Shown: positions 34,432 through 44,266, counted from the stretch's first letter. The stretch is 64,000 nt of DNA from Thermodesulfovibrio sp. (GCA_013824615.1 PNOC01000009.1:1-64000); one strand, 5' to 3'. The notes: generated by a model not told the origin, from the letters alone. Numbers and translations are program-made.

Positions 34432-36798
34432 ATGAAACAATCAGTATGCACAGCAAGAGTATTTTTCACCGCGGTTCTTATGTTTTCACTTTTTTCCCCA
34501 GTCCTCTCCTCTGCACAGGAGAAAACGCCTGAGGACAAAACCCTCTCCCCCTATTTCCTGGTAAAAAGCGATGCGCCCGGCCTTGATCAGATGCCGTTGA
34601 AGTCAACGGCTGCAGACGTAAATATCGTCGGCGTTATCGCTGACGTAAAGGTCACACAGGTCTATCGGAATGAGGGCAAAGGGACTCTTGAGGCGGTCTA
34701 TGTCTTCCCGGCCTCAACACGGGCCGCGGTCTACGGGATGAAAATGACCATAGGCAAGCGCATTGTCGAGGCGAAGATCAGAAAGCGGGACGAGGCACGG
34801 CAGGAATATGAGGACGCAAAAAAACAGGGCAGAAGCGCCTCCCTTCTGGAACAGCAGCGGCCGAATGTCTTTCAGATGAACGTGGCCAATATCCTGGCCG
34901 GGGACACGGTTGCGGTAGAATTACGCTATACCGAACTGCTGGTCCCCGAGGACAAGACCTATGAGTTTGTCTATCCTACAGTTGTCGGCCCCCGGTATTC
35001 AGATCAGCCCGCTGCTGCGGAAGCAAACCCATCCTCGGACACTAAAAAATGGGTCGCAAACCCCCATCTGCATCAGGGGGAAGCCCCCACCTACACCTTC
35101 GACATAAAAGTCAGCCTCAACCCGGGACTGCCGGTCCGTCAACTTTTCTGCAGTTCTCATAAAGTCAATGTCGTCTATGATGGCCCTGCCCGTGCCATGG
35201 TGCGTCTTGACAAATCAGAAGCACGGGGTGGAAACCGGGACTACATCCTGAAATATCAGCTCGCCGGTGACCGTATAGAATCCGGCCTGCTGCTTTCGAA
35301 CCACGGGAATGAGAAAATTTTCCTGCTGCAGCTCCAGCCGCCGAAAAGGTTCACCCCTGCAGAAATGCCGGGCAGGGAGTATATATTTATTGTAGATGTC
35401 TCCGGCTCCATGCACGGTTTTCCTCTGGACATCTCAAAGCGCCTTTTCAAAGACCTCCTCGGCAATCTGCGCACGACGGACCGTTTCAATGTCCTGCTCT
35501 TCTCGGGCGGATCGGCCGTATTGTCGGAGCAGTCGCTGCCTGCAACGCCGGACAGCATCAGGAAGGGCATCTCTTTCATAGACCAGCAGCAGGGAGGAGG
35601 AGGAACAGAACTGCTCCCTGCTCTGAAACGGGCACTTTCCCTGCCCCAGGCAGAGAACTTCTCCAGAACAGTAGTCATTGCGACCGACGGGTATGTCAGT
35701 GTTGAAGAGGAGGTGTTCGACCTCATCCGCAACAACCTTAACAGGGCCAATATGTTCACCTTCGGTATAGGCAGCAGCACCAACCGCCATATCCTGGAAG
35801 GCATGGCCAGGGTCGGCAATGGCGAGCCCTTTATTATCACAAAGCCCGAGGAAGCACCAGCGCGTGCTGCCGCCTTCAGGAACATGATCCAGTCGCCACT
35901 GTTGTCCCATATAACCATCGACTATGCAGGGTTCGACGCTTATGCTATCGAGCCGATCACCGTGCCGGACGTCCTGGCAGACAGGCCGGTCATCGTATTC
36001 GGCAAATGGCGCGGCAAACCTGAGGGAAAAATAATCGTCAAAGGCATATCGGGCAATGGAAAATTCAAGGAGGTGATAACGGTTGCTGCATCCGCTCTTT
36101 CTAAGGATAATGCTGCACTCCGTTATCTCTGGGCCCGCCATCGCATAGCACTGTTGTCTGACTATAACCGCCTCAGGTCTGACGACAAACGGATACAGGA
36201 AGTTACCGGGCTCGGACTTCAGTACAATCTCCTGACCGCCTATACCTCCTTTATTGCTGCGGATAGTGAAGTCAGAAATAAAAATAGCAGTCAGACCCTG
36301 GTCAGACAGCCGTTGCCCCTGCCGGAAGGAGTATCTGATTATGCTGTGCAGACCGCAGCCGCTCCTGCCGGGGTCCTGAAGAAGTCTTTGCTACCCCAGA
36401 GAGCAGGAAATATGATGTCTGGCGCAGGGCCTGCGATGGAGCAGGAAAGCTCAGCCGCCAGGCAGGAGGCAAAGGCCAGCGCAGTGAGGCCGGTAACGTT
36501 TTCCGATGTATCCGTGACAGCAGGATTGTCACGGGATACGGTCAAGGCTTATCTGGAGCAGCATTCAGGCGAGCTCCGCAGTTGTCTGCCCGGCAACTCC
36601 TCTGCGTGGAAGATAACGGTTGAATTAAGGGTCAATGCTGAGGGGATGGTCACAGGTGCAAAAGTCCTGTCCTCCACTCCAAACGACAAAAATGCTGAAA
36701 AGTGCATACTCAGCCAGGTGAAAAAGTGGATTTTTACTCCGGGAGCCAAGACCCGGAAAGGCCATAAAGAAACAATCAGATTCTCGGCGCTGGTCTAA
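34432..36798 (+). CDS. VIT/von Willebrand factor A domain surface protein with AgmX-like C-terminus
   Basis: 788 residues. Signal peptide 1-27 (ending SSAQ); vault-protein VIT domain ~40-170 (YRNEGKGTLEAVYVFPASTR, RDEARQEYEDAKKQGRSASL); vWFA domain ~310-490 with MIDAS residues DVSGSMHG (Asp ~322), and TxxD in VIATDGYVS. The C-terminal ~95 residues (DTVKAYLEQHSGELRSCLPG ... KCILSQVKKWIF) resemble the AgmX/TonB-like domain with a conserved cysteine pair. Resembles proteobacterial sortase-target or inter-alpha-trypsin-inhibitor-like proteins, but no sortase or LPXTG motif is seen. AAGGAGG precedes the ATG. Confidence 0.82.
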   Translation: MKQSVCTARVFFTAVLMFSLFSPVLSSAQEKTPEDKTLSPYFLVKSDAPGLDQMPLKSTAADVNIVGVIADVKVTQVYRNEGKGTLEAVYVFPASTRAAVYGMKMTIGKRIVEAKIRKRDEARQEYEDAKKQGRSASLLEQQRPNVFQMNVANILAGDTVAVELRYTELLVPEDKTYEFVYPTVVGPRYSDQPAAAEANPSSDTKKWVANPHLHQGEAPTYTFDIKVSLNPGLPVRQLFCSSHKVNVVYDGPARAMVRLDKSEARGGNRDYILKYQLAGDRIESGLLLSNHGNEKIFLLQLQPPKRFTPAEMPGREYIFIVDVSGSMHGFPLDISKRLFKDLLGNLRTTDRFNVLLFSGGSAVLSEQSLPATPDSIRKGISFIDQQQGGGGTELLPALKRALSLPQAENFSRTVVIATDGYVSVEEEVFDLIRNNLNRANMFTFGIGSSTNRHILEGMARVGNGEPFIITKPEEAPARAAAFRNMIQSPLLSHITIDYAGFDAYAIEPITVPDVLADRPVIVFGKWRGKPEGKIIVKGISGNGKFKEVITVAASALSKDNAALRYLWARHRIALLSDYNRLRSDDKRIQEVTGLGLQYNLLTAYTSFIAADSEVRNKNSSQTLVRQPLPLPEGVSDYAVQTAAAPAGVLKKSLLPQRAGNMMSGAGPAMEQESSAARQEAKASAVRPVTFSDVSVTAGLSRDTVKAYLEQHSGELRSCLPGNSSAWKITVELRVNAEGMVTGAKVLSSTPNDKNAEKCILSQVKKWIFTPGAKTRKGHKETIRFSALV

Positions 36799-36847
36799 AC
36801 CATCTAAGACTTATACCCTTGCAGTTAGCAGAGTCACGTTTCCTCAC

Positions 36848-36886
36848 GCTGGCAGAGGGAGATCCGGGATATCTCCCTCTGCCAGC
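36848..36886. terminator. 16-bp perfect hairpin downstream of the VIT gene
   Basis: GCTGGCAGAGGGAGAT (36848-36863) and its exact complement (36871-36886) flank a 7-base loop, 50 bases after the stop. No U-tract, so it may be a RNA-stabilising or Rho-independent-like terminator for the VIT gene. Confidence 0.6.
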
Positions 36887-36951
36887 ATAAGGCAAATAAA
36901 TGCCCTGCATGATACAATAATCACCTGAAATTAATTACCCGCGAGGAAATA

Positions 36952-39228
36952 ATGGAGCAGACACATATAAGACTCATCGCAGCAGAACTCAGCATAAAAC
37001 CGCATCAGGTCGAAGCCACGGTCTCTTTGCTGGACGAAGGGGCAACCGTGCCCTTTATCTCCCGCTACAGAAAAGAGGCAACCGGAAGCCTTGATGAGGT
37101 GGCAGTCACCGCCATACGGGACCGGCTGGCGCAGCTCCGCGAGCTCGACAAACGGCGGGAGGCAATCCTGACATCCCTCGAAGAGCGAGGACTTCTGACA
37201 GACGAACTGAAGGCTAAGATAGAGACTGCGGACTCGATGGTCGTGCTGGAGGACATCTACCTTCCGTTCAGACCAAAACGCCGCACCCGGGCCACGGTGG
37301 CACGTGAAAAGGGCCTGGAACCTCTGGCAGTAAGGCTCTTCGCGCAGGAAGATTTTGATACCGCTGCTGAAGCCCTCCTGTTTCTGAATTCAGAAAAGGG
37401 CGTCGCATCTGCTGAGGATGCCCTGGCCGGGGCCCGCGATATCATTGCCGAATGGGTCAACGAAGACCAGAAGGCCAGAGAACAGATGCGCGGTCTCTTC
37501 ACAGAAAAAGGCATTCTCAGGTCAAAGGTCATAACCGGCAAAGAAGAGGAAGGCATAAAGTACCGGGATTATTTCGCATGGGAGGAACCGGTAACAAAAG
37601 CTCCCTCACACCGGGTCCTTGCCATACGGCGCGGGGAGAATGAAGGCTTTCTTGCCATGCGCATAGTCCCGCCTGAAGAAGAAGTTCTGCCCATGCTCGA
37701 AGGATTGTTTGTCAGAGGGACGAACGCTTCAGCAGAACAGGTGCGCCTCGCAGTCCAGGACAGCTACCGCAGGCTCCTCTCCTCTGCCATGGAGACCGAA
37801 CTCCGGCTGGCGGTCAAGAAGAGGGCTGATCAGGAAGCGATCAGGGTCTTTACCGAGAATCTCAGGCAGCTTCTGCTTGCGCCGCCTCTCGGGCAGAAAA
37901 ACGTCCTTGCCCTTGACCCGGGCTTCAGGACAGGCTGCAAGGTCGTCTGTCTTGACCAACAGGGAAAGCTCCTCCATAACGACACCATTTATCCACATTT
38001 CTCTGACAAAGGTGTCGGCGAGGCAAAGACAAAAGTTCTCGACCTGTGTAAGCGGTTCAATATTGAGGCAATCGCCATCGGCAATGGCACGGCCGGGAGA
38101 GAGACCGAAACCTTTATCAAGGGAATTGGCCTGCCGGTACATGTCCAGGTCGTCATGGTAAATGAAAGCGGCGCCTCAATCTATTCTGCTTCGGACGTTG
38201 CCCGTGAGGAATTTCCTGACCTCGACCTCACGGTCCGGGGCAGCGCCTCGATAGGACGGCGTCTTATGGACCCGCTGGCCGAACTGGTCAAGATAGATCC
38301 GAAGTCGATAGGTGTCGGACAGTACCAGCATGATGTTGACCAGACAGCGCTGAAGGCCAGCCTTGATGACATTGTTATTAGCTGCGTCAACAGAGTCGGG
38401 GTCGAGGTCAATACGGCGAGCAAACAGCTCCTCACGTATGTCTCTGGTCTCGGCCCCCAGCTGGCAAAAGGAGTCGTGGAATACCGGAATGAGCACGGCC
38501 CCTTCAGGACGAGAGAGGAACTGAAAAAAGTGCCGCGTCTCGGGCCAAAGGCCTTTGAACAGGCGGCAGGGTTTCTCCGCATCAGCAATGCCGAAAATCT
38601 GCTTGATGCAAGTGCAGTGCACCCGGAAAGTTATCATATCGTTTCAGCCATGGCCGGCAACAACAGCTGCACGGTCGCTGACCTGATGACTTCAGCCGAA
38701 CTCCGGAAGGGCATCAACCTGACCCAATACGTGAACGATACCATCGGCCTGCCGACGCTCACAGACATCATGAATGAACTTGCCAAGCCGGGGCGTGACC
38801 CGCGCGAGCAGTTTGAGTCTTTCAGCTTTTCAGAAGGTGTTTCAAAGATGGAGGACGTGCATCCGGGCATGAAGCTCCCCGGGATCGTTACAAACATCAC
38901 GGCCTTTGGCGTCTTTGTGGACATCGGCGTGCATCAGGATGGTCTCGTTCACATCAGTGAACTCTCGGACAGGTTTGTGAAAGACGCAGGGGAGGTTGTA
39001 AAGGTACACCAGAAGGTTATGGTCACCGTAACGACAGTAGATCTGCAGAGGAAACGCATCGGCCTTTCCATGAAGAGCAAGCAGGCAATCAAGGATGCCC
39101 CGGCAGAAAAAATGCCTCCGAAAGTAAAAACTGCCACCCCAAAGGCACCACTCCTGAAAAAAGAGAGCAAGCCGGAGAGGTTTGCCAATACCCCCTTTGC
39201 TGACGCCTTAAGAAAGAGAACGTCTTAA
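36952..39228 (+). CDS. tex: RNA-binding transcriptional accessory protein Tex
   Basis: 758 residues with the full Tex layout: N-terminal helical region, YqgF/RNase-H-like domain (LALDPGFRTGCKVVCLDQQG), helix-hairpin-helix segments (LVSGLGPQLAKGVVEYRNEHGP-type, ~505-530), and a C-terminal S1 RNA-binding domain (~640-715; GIVTNITAFGVFVDIGVHQDGLVHIS, shortened here). Implicated in transcript processing and virulence gene expression in other bacteria. Starts without a strong ribosome binding site. Its stop overlaps the CDF ATG (TAATG). Confidence 0.94.
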   Translation: MEQTHIRLIAAELSIKPHQVEATVSLLDEGATVPFISRYRKEATGSLDEVAVTAIRDRLAQLRELDKRREAILTSLEERGLLTDELKAKIETADSMVVLEDIYLPFRPKRRTRATVAREKGLEPLAVRLFAQEDFDTAAEALLFLNSEKGVASAEDALAGARDIIAEWVNEDQKAREQMRGLFTEKGILRSKVITGKEEEGIKYRDYFAWEEPVTKAPSHRVLAIRRGENEGFLAMRIVPPEEEVLPMLEGLFVRGTNASAEQVRLAVQDSYRRLLSSAMETELRLAVKKRADQEAIRVFTENLRQLLLAPPLGQKNVLALDPGFRTGCKVVCLDQQGKLLHNDTIYPHFSDKGVGEAKTKVLDLCKRFNIEAIAIGNGTAGRETETFIKGIGLPVHVQVVMVNESGASIYSASDVAREEFPDLDLTVRGSASIGRRLMDPLAELVKIDPKSIGVGQYQHDVDQTALKASLDDIVISCVNRVGVEVNTASKQLLTYVSGLGPQLAKGVVEYRNEHGPFRTREELKKVPRLGPKAFEQAAGFLRISNAENLLDASAVHPESYHIVSAMAGNNSCTVADLMTSAELRKGINLTQYVNDTIGLPTLTDIMNELAKPGRDPREQFESFSFSEGVSKMEDVHPGMKLPGIVTNITAFGVFVDIGVHQDGLVHISELSDRFVKDAGEVVKVHQKVMVTVTTVDLQRKRIGLSMKSKQAIKDAPAEKMPPKVKTATPKAPLLKKESKPERFANTPFADALRKRTS

Positions 39229-40148
39229 TGGAAAAGGAGGCCCTGATAGCCGGGCATTCTTCCCTTACCCGCTTCGCGTGGCTTTCGATTGCAGCGGCCA
39301 TTGTCACTATGGGACTAAAGACGGTTGCGTATATGCTGACCGGCTCTGTCGGCCTGCTTTCAGATGCAATGGAATCCCTGGTCAACCTTGTTGGCGCAAT
39401 CATGGCACTGACAATGTTAACAATAGCAGCCCGCCCTGCTGACGATGACCACCACTATGGCCACGGCAAGGCGGAATACTTCTCCAGTGGCGTTGAGGGC
39501 ACCCTGATACTGCTGGCAGCGATCAGTATTGCGGTTGCTGCAGGACAGCGACTGCTCTCACCAAAGCCCCTCGAACAGATTGGACTGGGGCTGGGGGTTT
39601 CCGTCGCAGCCTCCCTGGTAAATCTGTTTGTGGCGCTTATTCTGTTAAAAGCTGCAAAAAAACATGACTCCATTACACTTAAAGCTAATGCGCATCATCT
39701 CCTGACGGATGTCTGGACATCTGCAGGTGTCCTGGTCGGCGTCGGAGCAGTGGCTGTCACCGGATGGCAGCGACTGGATCCTATCGTTGCATTCATTGTC
39801 GCCGGAAATATTATCTGGTCAGGAGTGCGCATCGTGCGCGAATCGGTGCTGGGACTTATGGACACCGCACTGCCGCCTGATGAACTGAAGACCGTCGAGA
39901 AAGTCCTGGACAAGTTCTGCGATGCCAATATACAGTGCCATGAACTCTGCACACGGCAGGCAGGTTCGCACCGCTTTGTATCACTCCACGTGCTGGTCCC
40001 CGGATATTGGACCGTTGACCAGGGGCACAAACTGCTCGAACATATGGAGGAAGATATCAGGTCTGCATTGCCGAATGTTACGGTTATAACACACCTGGAA
40101 TCCATACACGATCCCGCCTCCTGGGACGAAACCAAAAAAAGCAAATAA
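39228..40148 (+). CDS. Cation diffusion facilitator transporter
   Basis: 306 residues: six membrane helices and a C-terminal cytosolic ferredoxin-like domain. Metal-site motifs are SDAMES in helix 2 and HHLLTD in helix 5, with the DDHHYGHGKAEY loop, consistent with a Zn/Fe proton antiporter of the FieF type. Coupled to tex through a one-base stop/start overlap (39226-39230), which suggests translational reinitiation. Confidence 0.9.
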   Translation: MEKEALIAGHSSLTRFAWLSIAAAIVTMGLKTVAYMLTGSVGLLSDAMESLVNLVGAIMALTMLTIAARPADDDHHYGHGKAEYFSSGVEGTLILLAAISIAVAAGQRLLSPKPLEQIGLGLGVSVAASLVNLFVALILLKAAKKHDSITLKANAHHLLTDVWTSAGVLVGVGAVAVTGWQRLDPIVAFIVAGNIIWSGVRIVRESVLGLMDTALPPDELKTVEKVLDKFCDANIQCHELCTRQAGSHRFVSLHVLVPGYWTVDQGHKLLEHMEEDIRSALPNVTVITHLESIHDPASWDETKKSK

Positions 40149-40174
40149 AAGAGCCTCAGCAGAACCCCCCTTCA

Positions 40175-40204
40175 TTGTTCTATAGCAGAAACATGGTGTA
40201 TATT
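40175..40204 (+). promoter_or_regulatory. Promoter of the hybrid kinase (near-leaderless)
   Basis: TTGTTC (40175-40180), an 18-base spacer and TATATT (40199-40204). Predicted +1 at 40211, two bases before the ATG, and no ribosome binding site is visible. Confidence 0.5.
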
Positions 40205-40212
40205 AGTGCAAC

Positions 40213-42972
40213 ATGAGCAATGAATCAGCCACACCGTCCGCACCAAGGGGAAGGGGATTTTCGTTACGCACTATTCTCCCACTGTTGTTTACGTTCCAGA
40301 TTATTGCCGCCTTCGGTGTAACCGGTTACATCTCCTACCGCAACGGCCAAAAAACAGTGGACGATATGGCCAGCCAGCTCTGCACCGAGATCATGTCCCG
40401 CATAGAGCAGCATCTTGACAGTTATCTCAACACTGCCGAGTCTATCAATAATACCAATCTGCATCTCGCGCAGCAGGGGCTGCTCGATGTAGGTAATGTA
40501 CAACAACTCTCCCATTATTTTTGGGACCAGGGGCAGAGGTTCCGGGGATTGGGAACTATCGCCTTTGGTTCGCGGGAAGGTGATTTTATTGGGGCTAATG
40601 AACCGGAAAAATATATTGTGTTGGCACACCGCAGCCTGACGAACGGGTCTATTCGCCGCTATGCCGCGAATCAGCAGGGTTATATGTCCAACACCGTCAT
40701 TCGCGAGAAGCCGAACTATGACGCACGTACCCGGGACTGGTATCAGACTGCGAAAAAAGCAGGGAAGCCGGTCTGGGCAAGGATAAGTGCTTCGGTTACC
40801 GGCGCACGGCTGGATCTGACTGCGGCAGCACCCTATATCGACAGCAGCAACGTATTGAAGGGTATCTTCATGACTGATGTATCGCTTGGAGAAATCAGTG
40901 AATTTCTGCGCAGCCTGAAGATCGGCAAATTCGGCCAGGTCGTTATAATTGAGCGGGACGGGAATGTCGTGGCTTCTTCCTTCAGGGAAACTCCCTACAT
41001 CGTGGTTGATAATGCAAAAGGTATTATAAAAAGACTGTCCCTGAAGGAAAGTAAAAATCCGTTGATCGCGGAAGCCGGAAGACAGTTGGTCAGCAACTTT
41101 TCTAATCTGCAGTCTATTTCAGGTCATCAGCGCCTTGTGGAGGACGTTGACGGCAAACGGTATTTCCTCCAGGTAGCACCCTATCGGAATGACGGCATTG
41201 ATTTTCTTACTGCAGTCATTCTGCCGGAAGCAGACTTCATGGAACATATCAGTGCAAACAACAGGACCACACTGCTGTTCAGCCTGGCCGCCCTAATGAT
41301 AGCGATCGGCTTTGGCATCTGGACCTCCCGTTGGGTAGTTCAGCCGATAATCACTTTGTCTTCAGCAGCAAAGAAAATCGGGGAAGGCAGATGGGAGCAG
41401 ATCCCGGTCAGTGAACGGGCTGATGAGATCGGGGAGCTATCCAGATCCTTTAGTACTATGGGGGTACAACTCCAAAACTCACTCGAAACCCTCCAGAATG
41501 AGAAGGAGAAAACTAATGCCATTATCGCCGGAATTGGCGACGGAATAAGCATCCAGAACAGAGAGTATAAGGTGCTGTACCAGAATCAGATTCACATAAA
41601 TATGGTCGGAAGCCATCTGGGTGAATACTGTTATGAGGGCTATGAACGGAAGTCCGAGGTTTGCGATAGCTGCCCTGTAGCCAAAACATTCCTCGACGGA
41701 GAGATACATACGGCAGCAAGAAAGGTTGAATTCCCTCACGGAACCAGCTATTTTGAATTGACCACCTCACCTCTTCGAGACGCCACAGGGGAAATCATCG
41801 CGGGGATAGAAGTAGTCAGGGATGTCACGGAAAAGAAAAAGATGGAAGAAGAACTGGTCAGGGTCCAGAAGCTTGAATCAGTGGGTGTACTGGCAGGAGG
41901 GCTGGCACATGATTTTAACAATCTCCTGACTTCCATTGTCGGCAATATCAGCCTGGCAAAACTGTATATCGGCCAGAGCAACAGCGCATATGAAAGACTC
42001 CAAGACGCTGAAAAGGCTTCTCTGCGGGCCACGCACTTAACCCGGCAGTTGCTCACGTTTTCCCGGGGCGGTGCCCCTATAAAAAAGACCGTTAATATCA
42101 GCAGTACCTTGAAAGAAGCAATAAGTTTTGCCCTATCCGGTTCTCCGGTAAAAGCAGTATTTCATATAGACGAAAAACTCTGGAATCTGAATGCCGATGA
42201 AGGACAGCTGAATCAGGTTTTTAATAATCTTGCGGTCAATGCCATTCAGGCAATGCCAAACGGAGGCACCCTTGCGGTGCAGGCGCTCAATGTAACACCA
42301 GCAGAAAATGACATTCCCCTGTTGCCGGCGGGCAACTACGTTAAGATTGCAATAGCCGATACCGGCACCGGCATACCGCAGGAGCATCTTTCCAGAATTT
42401 TCGACCCCTACTTTACGACCAAGCAGAAGGGAAGCGGACTGGGGCTCTCGACCGTCTACTCAATAGTAAAGAAGCATGACGGGCAGGTAACGGTGGATTC
42501 AAAATCCGGAGTCGGCAGCACCTTCACTGTTTATCTTAAAGCCTCACAGGACAAACCCCTGCCCCCGGAGGCAATGGGAACCGTTACCATACAAGGCACG
42601 GGGAGAATATTGGTCATGGATGATGAAAAGATGGTCCGGGATATAGCAGGAAAAATGCTGCGCACCCTTGGATACGAGGTATTCTTTGCCCGGGACGGAG
42701 TGGAAGCCCTGGACCTCTATACTAAAGCGCTCCATACACCTGAGGCATTCAATGCCGTAATCATGGATTTAACCATCCCCGGCGGTATGGGAGGAAAGGA
42801 AACCATACAGTCCCTGCGCATCCTTGACCCGGAGGTCGTGGCCCTGGTTTCAAGCGGCTACTCGAACGACCCGATTATGGCCGGGTTTACAGATTTCGGC
42901 TTCAAAGGAGTCATTGCCAAGCCGTATACCCTGGAGGGACTGAGCAGGGCTCTCAGGGCAGCGCTGGGCTAA
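40213..42972 (+). CDS. Membrane hybrid sensor histidine kinase/response regulator
   Basis: 919 residues: an N-terminal membrane helix (~18-40), a periplasmic dCache/PDC sensory domain (~45-345), a second helix (~352-375), HAMP (~375-425), a PAS domain (~430-545) with an unusual cysteine cluster CYEGYERKSEVCDSCP, a HisKA domain with phospho-acceptor His in LAHDFNNLLTS, a HATPase domain (NLAVNAIQAMPNGG, DTGTGIPQEHL, GSGLGLSTV) and a C-terminal receiver (VMDDEKMVRD, Asp in VIMDLTIPGG). Probably senses a small ligand through PDC and a redox or metal signal through the PAS cysteines. No response-regulator gene adjoins. Confidence 0.92.
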   Translation: MSNESATPSAPRGRGFSLRTILPLLFTFQIIAAFGVTGYISYRNGQKTVDDMASQLCTEIMSRIEQHLDSYLNTAESINNTNLHLAQQGLLDVGNVQQLSHYFWDQGQRFRGLGTIAFGSREGDFIGANEPEKYIVLAHRSLTNGSIRRYAANQQGYMSNTVIREKPNYDARTRDWYQTAKKAGKPVWARISASVTGARLDLTAAAPYIDSSNVLKGIFMTDVSLGEISEFLRSLKIGKFGQVVIIERDGNVVASSFRETPYIVVDNAKGIIKRLSLKESKNPLIAEAGRQLVSNFSNLQSISGHQRLVEDVDGKRYFLQVAPYRNDGIDFLTAVILPEADFMEHISANNRTTLLFSLAALMIAIGFGIWTSRWVVQPIITLSSAAKKIGEGRWEQIPVSERADEIGELSRSFSTMGVQLQNSLETLQNEKEKTNAIIAGIGDGISIQNREYKVLYQNQIHINMVGSHLGEYCYEGYERKSEVCDSCPVAKTFLDGEIHTAARKVEFPHGTSYFELTTSPLRDATGEIIAGIEVVRDVTEKKKMEEELVRVQKLESVGVLAGGLAHDFNNLLTSIVGNISLAKLYIGQSNSAYERLQDAEKASLRATHLTRQLLTFSRGGAPIKKTVNISSTLKEAISFALSGSPVKAVFHIDEKLWNLNADEGQLNQVFNNLAVNAIQAMPNGGTLAVQALNVTPAENDIPLLPAGNYVKIAIADTGTGIPQEHLSRIFDPYFTTKQKGSGLGLSTVYSIVKKHDGQVTVDSKSGVGSTFTVYLKASQDKPLPPEAMGTVTIQGTGRILVMDDEKMVRDIAGKMLRTLGYEVFFARDGVEALDLYTKALHTPEAFNAVIMDLTIPGGMGGKETIQSLRILDPEVVALVSSGYSNDPIMAGFTDFGFKGVIAKPYTLEGLSRALRAALG

Positions 42973-43028
42973 AGATATATTCGAGTCTGCACCTTCCCGT
43001 ATGGCTATGACTCTGTGAAAAGGTCAAT

Positions 43029-43253
43029 TCACGCCCTTGTCCATGTGATCTGAAACTCAATCTCTTCGTTCACCCCTTCACGTTCATGCTCGATGCTGAA
43101 CTCTGCCCCCGCCGGAACAGATATCCTCTCCCCGGCTATCTGGATCTCAAACCCTCTGCCCTTTTCCACGGCATCGGCAATTCTCCTGAGTTTGCGAACA
43201 AACTCACCCTGTGAACAGTTTTTCGAAATGTCCCTTCCAGATTTTTTGCTCAT
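43029..43253 (-). CDS. Amphi-Trp domain protein
   Basis: 74 residues, with QGEFVRKLRRIADAVEKGRG, RISVPAGAEFSIEHER and the closing EEIEFQITWTRA characteristic of the small amphi-Trp family. Probably cytosolic; role unknown. I prefer ATG 43253 (GAGGAGG 5 bases upstream) to GTG 43277 or ATG 43256. Confidence 0.75.
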   Translation of the reverse strand: MSKKSGRDISKNCSQGEFVRKLRRIADAVEKGRGFEIQIAGERISVPAGAEFSIEHEREGVNEEIEFQITWTRA

Positions 43254-43324
43254 CATTGCCTCCTCGTCCTGCGACACGGATAACTGAATATCTCGTTTTT
43301 AACACATTTTGCACATTTGTTGCA

Positions 43325-43367
43325 CAAAAAAGAGGCTGCAAGCCTTGGTTAAGACCTGCAACCTCTT
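43325..43367 (-). terminator. Intrinsic terminator of tRNA-Arg
   Basis: On the minus strand AAGAGGTTGCAGG and CTTGCAGCCTCTT form a stem with wobble pairs, followed immediately by TTTTTTG. A clear intrinsic terminator 33 bases past the tRNA. Confidence 0.75.
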
Positions 43368-43399
43368 CTGTAACTGCTTGAATCTATTGCGCCTTTTAG

Positions 43400-43476
43400 T
43401 GGCGCGCCCTGAGGGAGTCGAACCCCCGACCTACGGATTCGTAGTCCGACGCTCTATCCAGCTGAGCTAAGGGCGC
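43400..43476 (-). tRNA. tRNA-Arg (ACG)
   Basis: The 77-base cloverleaf folds with acceptor stem GCGCCCT/AGGGCGC, D-arm, anticodon stem around CTACGAA (anticodon ACG), T-arm GGGGG-TTCGACT-CCCTC and an encoded CCA end. The anticodon A is normally edited to inosine to read CGU, CGC and CGA. Confidence 0.95.
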
Positions 43477-43497
43477 ATATCGGCGCAACTATAATGC

Positions 43498-44040
43498 TTA
43501 CTTCTTGACGCCGCTCTTCAGGAGCATCGCATACTTGGGATGCTCAAACGGATGGATCGTCGGGAACTTGGAATAAAGCCAGCCCTTGAATACTTCCTTG
43601 TCGCCTTCCATGACAACAACATTTACCGCAGGGTTATTCAGCTCGTTTGACGTTGAGGTGATCGAAAGTCCTTCCATCTTGAAATCAGGGAGAAACTCTC
43701 CGACTTTTACGGTCAGATTTGAATTCGGGATCTTCACGTCGCTGTTAAGGTTCGCTGTCAGATCTGAACTCTTCTTGGCTGTCTTGTCCTCAATAGACAG
43801 AACAACGCCTTTCCATTTGCCCTTGACTGCATCAGGCACGGCAACTTTCATCTCGCCCTTCGGCATAACCACGCCACCAGGACCCGGCTGATTCATTGCC
43901 GGATGACCAGGAGGAAGCTGCCCCTGCTGTCCGGGTGCTCCTGCAGGCGGCCCTGCCGGTGTTTCCTGTTTCTTTTTGCAGGCTCCTACTGCGACAAGCA
44001 GAGTCAAGCTGCATGCTACTGCCAAGATCTTTTTCTTCAT
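43498..44040 (-). CDS. DUF2155 lipoprotein
   Basis: 180 residues. Lipobox VGAC with Cys at ~21, a Pro/Gly-rich linker (PAGPPAGAPGQQGQLPPGHP), then a DUF2155 domain ending FKGWLYSKFPTIHPFEHPKY. The family is found near outer-membrane or respiratory genes; function unknown. It lies directly upstream of tRNA-Arg on the same strand, with only 21 bases between, so they might be co-transcribed. Confidence 0.75.
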   Translation of the reverse strand: MKKKILAVACSLTLLVAVGACKKKQETPAGPPAGAPGQQGQLPPGHPAMNQPGPGGVVMPKGEMKVAVPDAVKGKWKGVVLSIEDKTAKKSSDLTANLNSDVKIPNSNLTVKVGEFLPDFKMEGLSITSTSNELNNPAVNVVVMEGDKEVFKGWLYSKFPTIHPFEHPKYAMLLKSGVKK

Positions 44041-44134
44041 CCAAAACCTCCTTGTGATACGTTAACCGTCAAAGACGTTAACCTTAGTTATTTATCAGCA
44101 GAAGCACTGATAAAAGCTTTCTTGCCAGAAAAAA

Positions 44135-44226
44135 TGGCGGAGAGGCAGGGATTCGAACCCTGGGTAAGGTGTTACCCCCACAACCGCTTAGCAGGCGGCT
44201 CCCTTCGGCCACTCGGGCACCTCTCC
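44135..44226 (-). tRNA. tRNA-Ser (GCU)
   Basis: A 92-base class II tRNA with the long variable arm (TTGTGGGGGTAACACCTTACCC region), acceptor stem GGAGAGG/CCTCTCC, anticodon GCT in CTGCTAA, T-loop TTCGAAT and an encoded CCA end. Reads AGC and AGU serine codons. Confidence 0.95.
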
Positions 44227-44236
44227 AAAACATTAT

Positions 44237-44266
44237 ATAATAGCAACACGTCTCCGGATTTGTAAA
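44237..44266 (-). promoter_or_regulatory. Promoter of tRNA-Ser
   Basis: Minus strand TTTACA (44266-44261), an 18-base spacer and TATTAT (44242-44237); predicted start near 44230, four bases before the mature 5' end. Confidence 0.55.
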
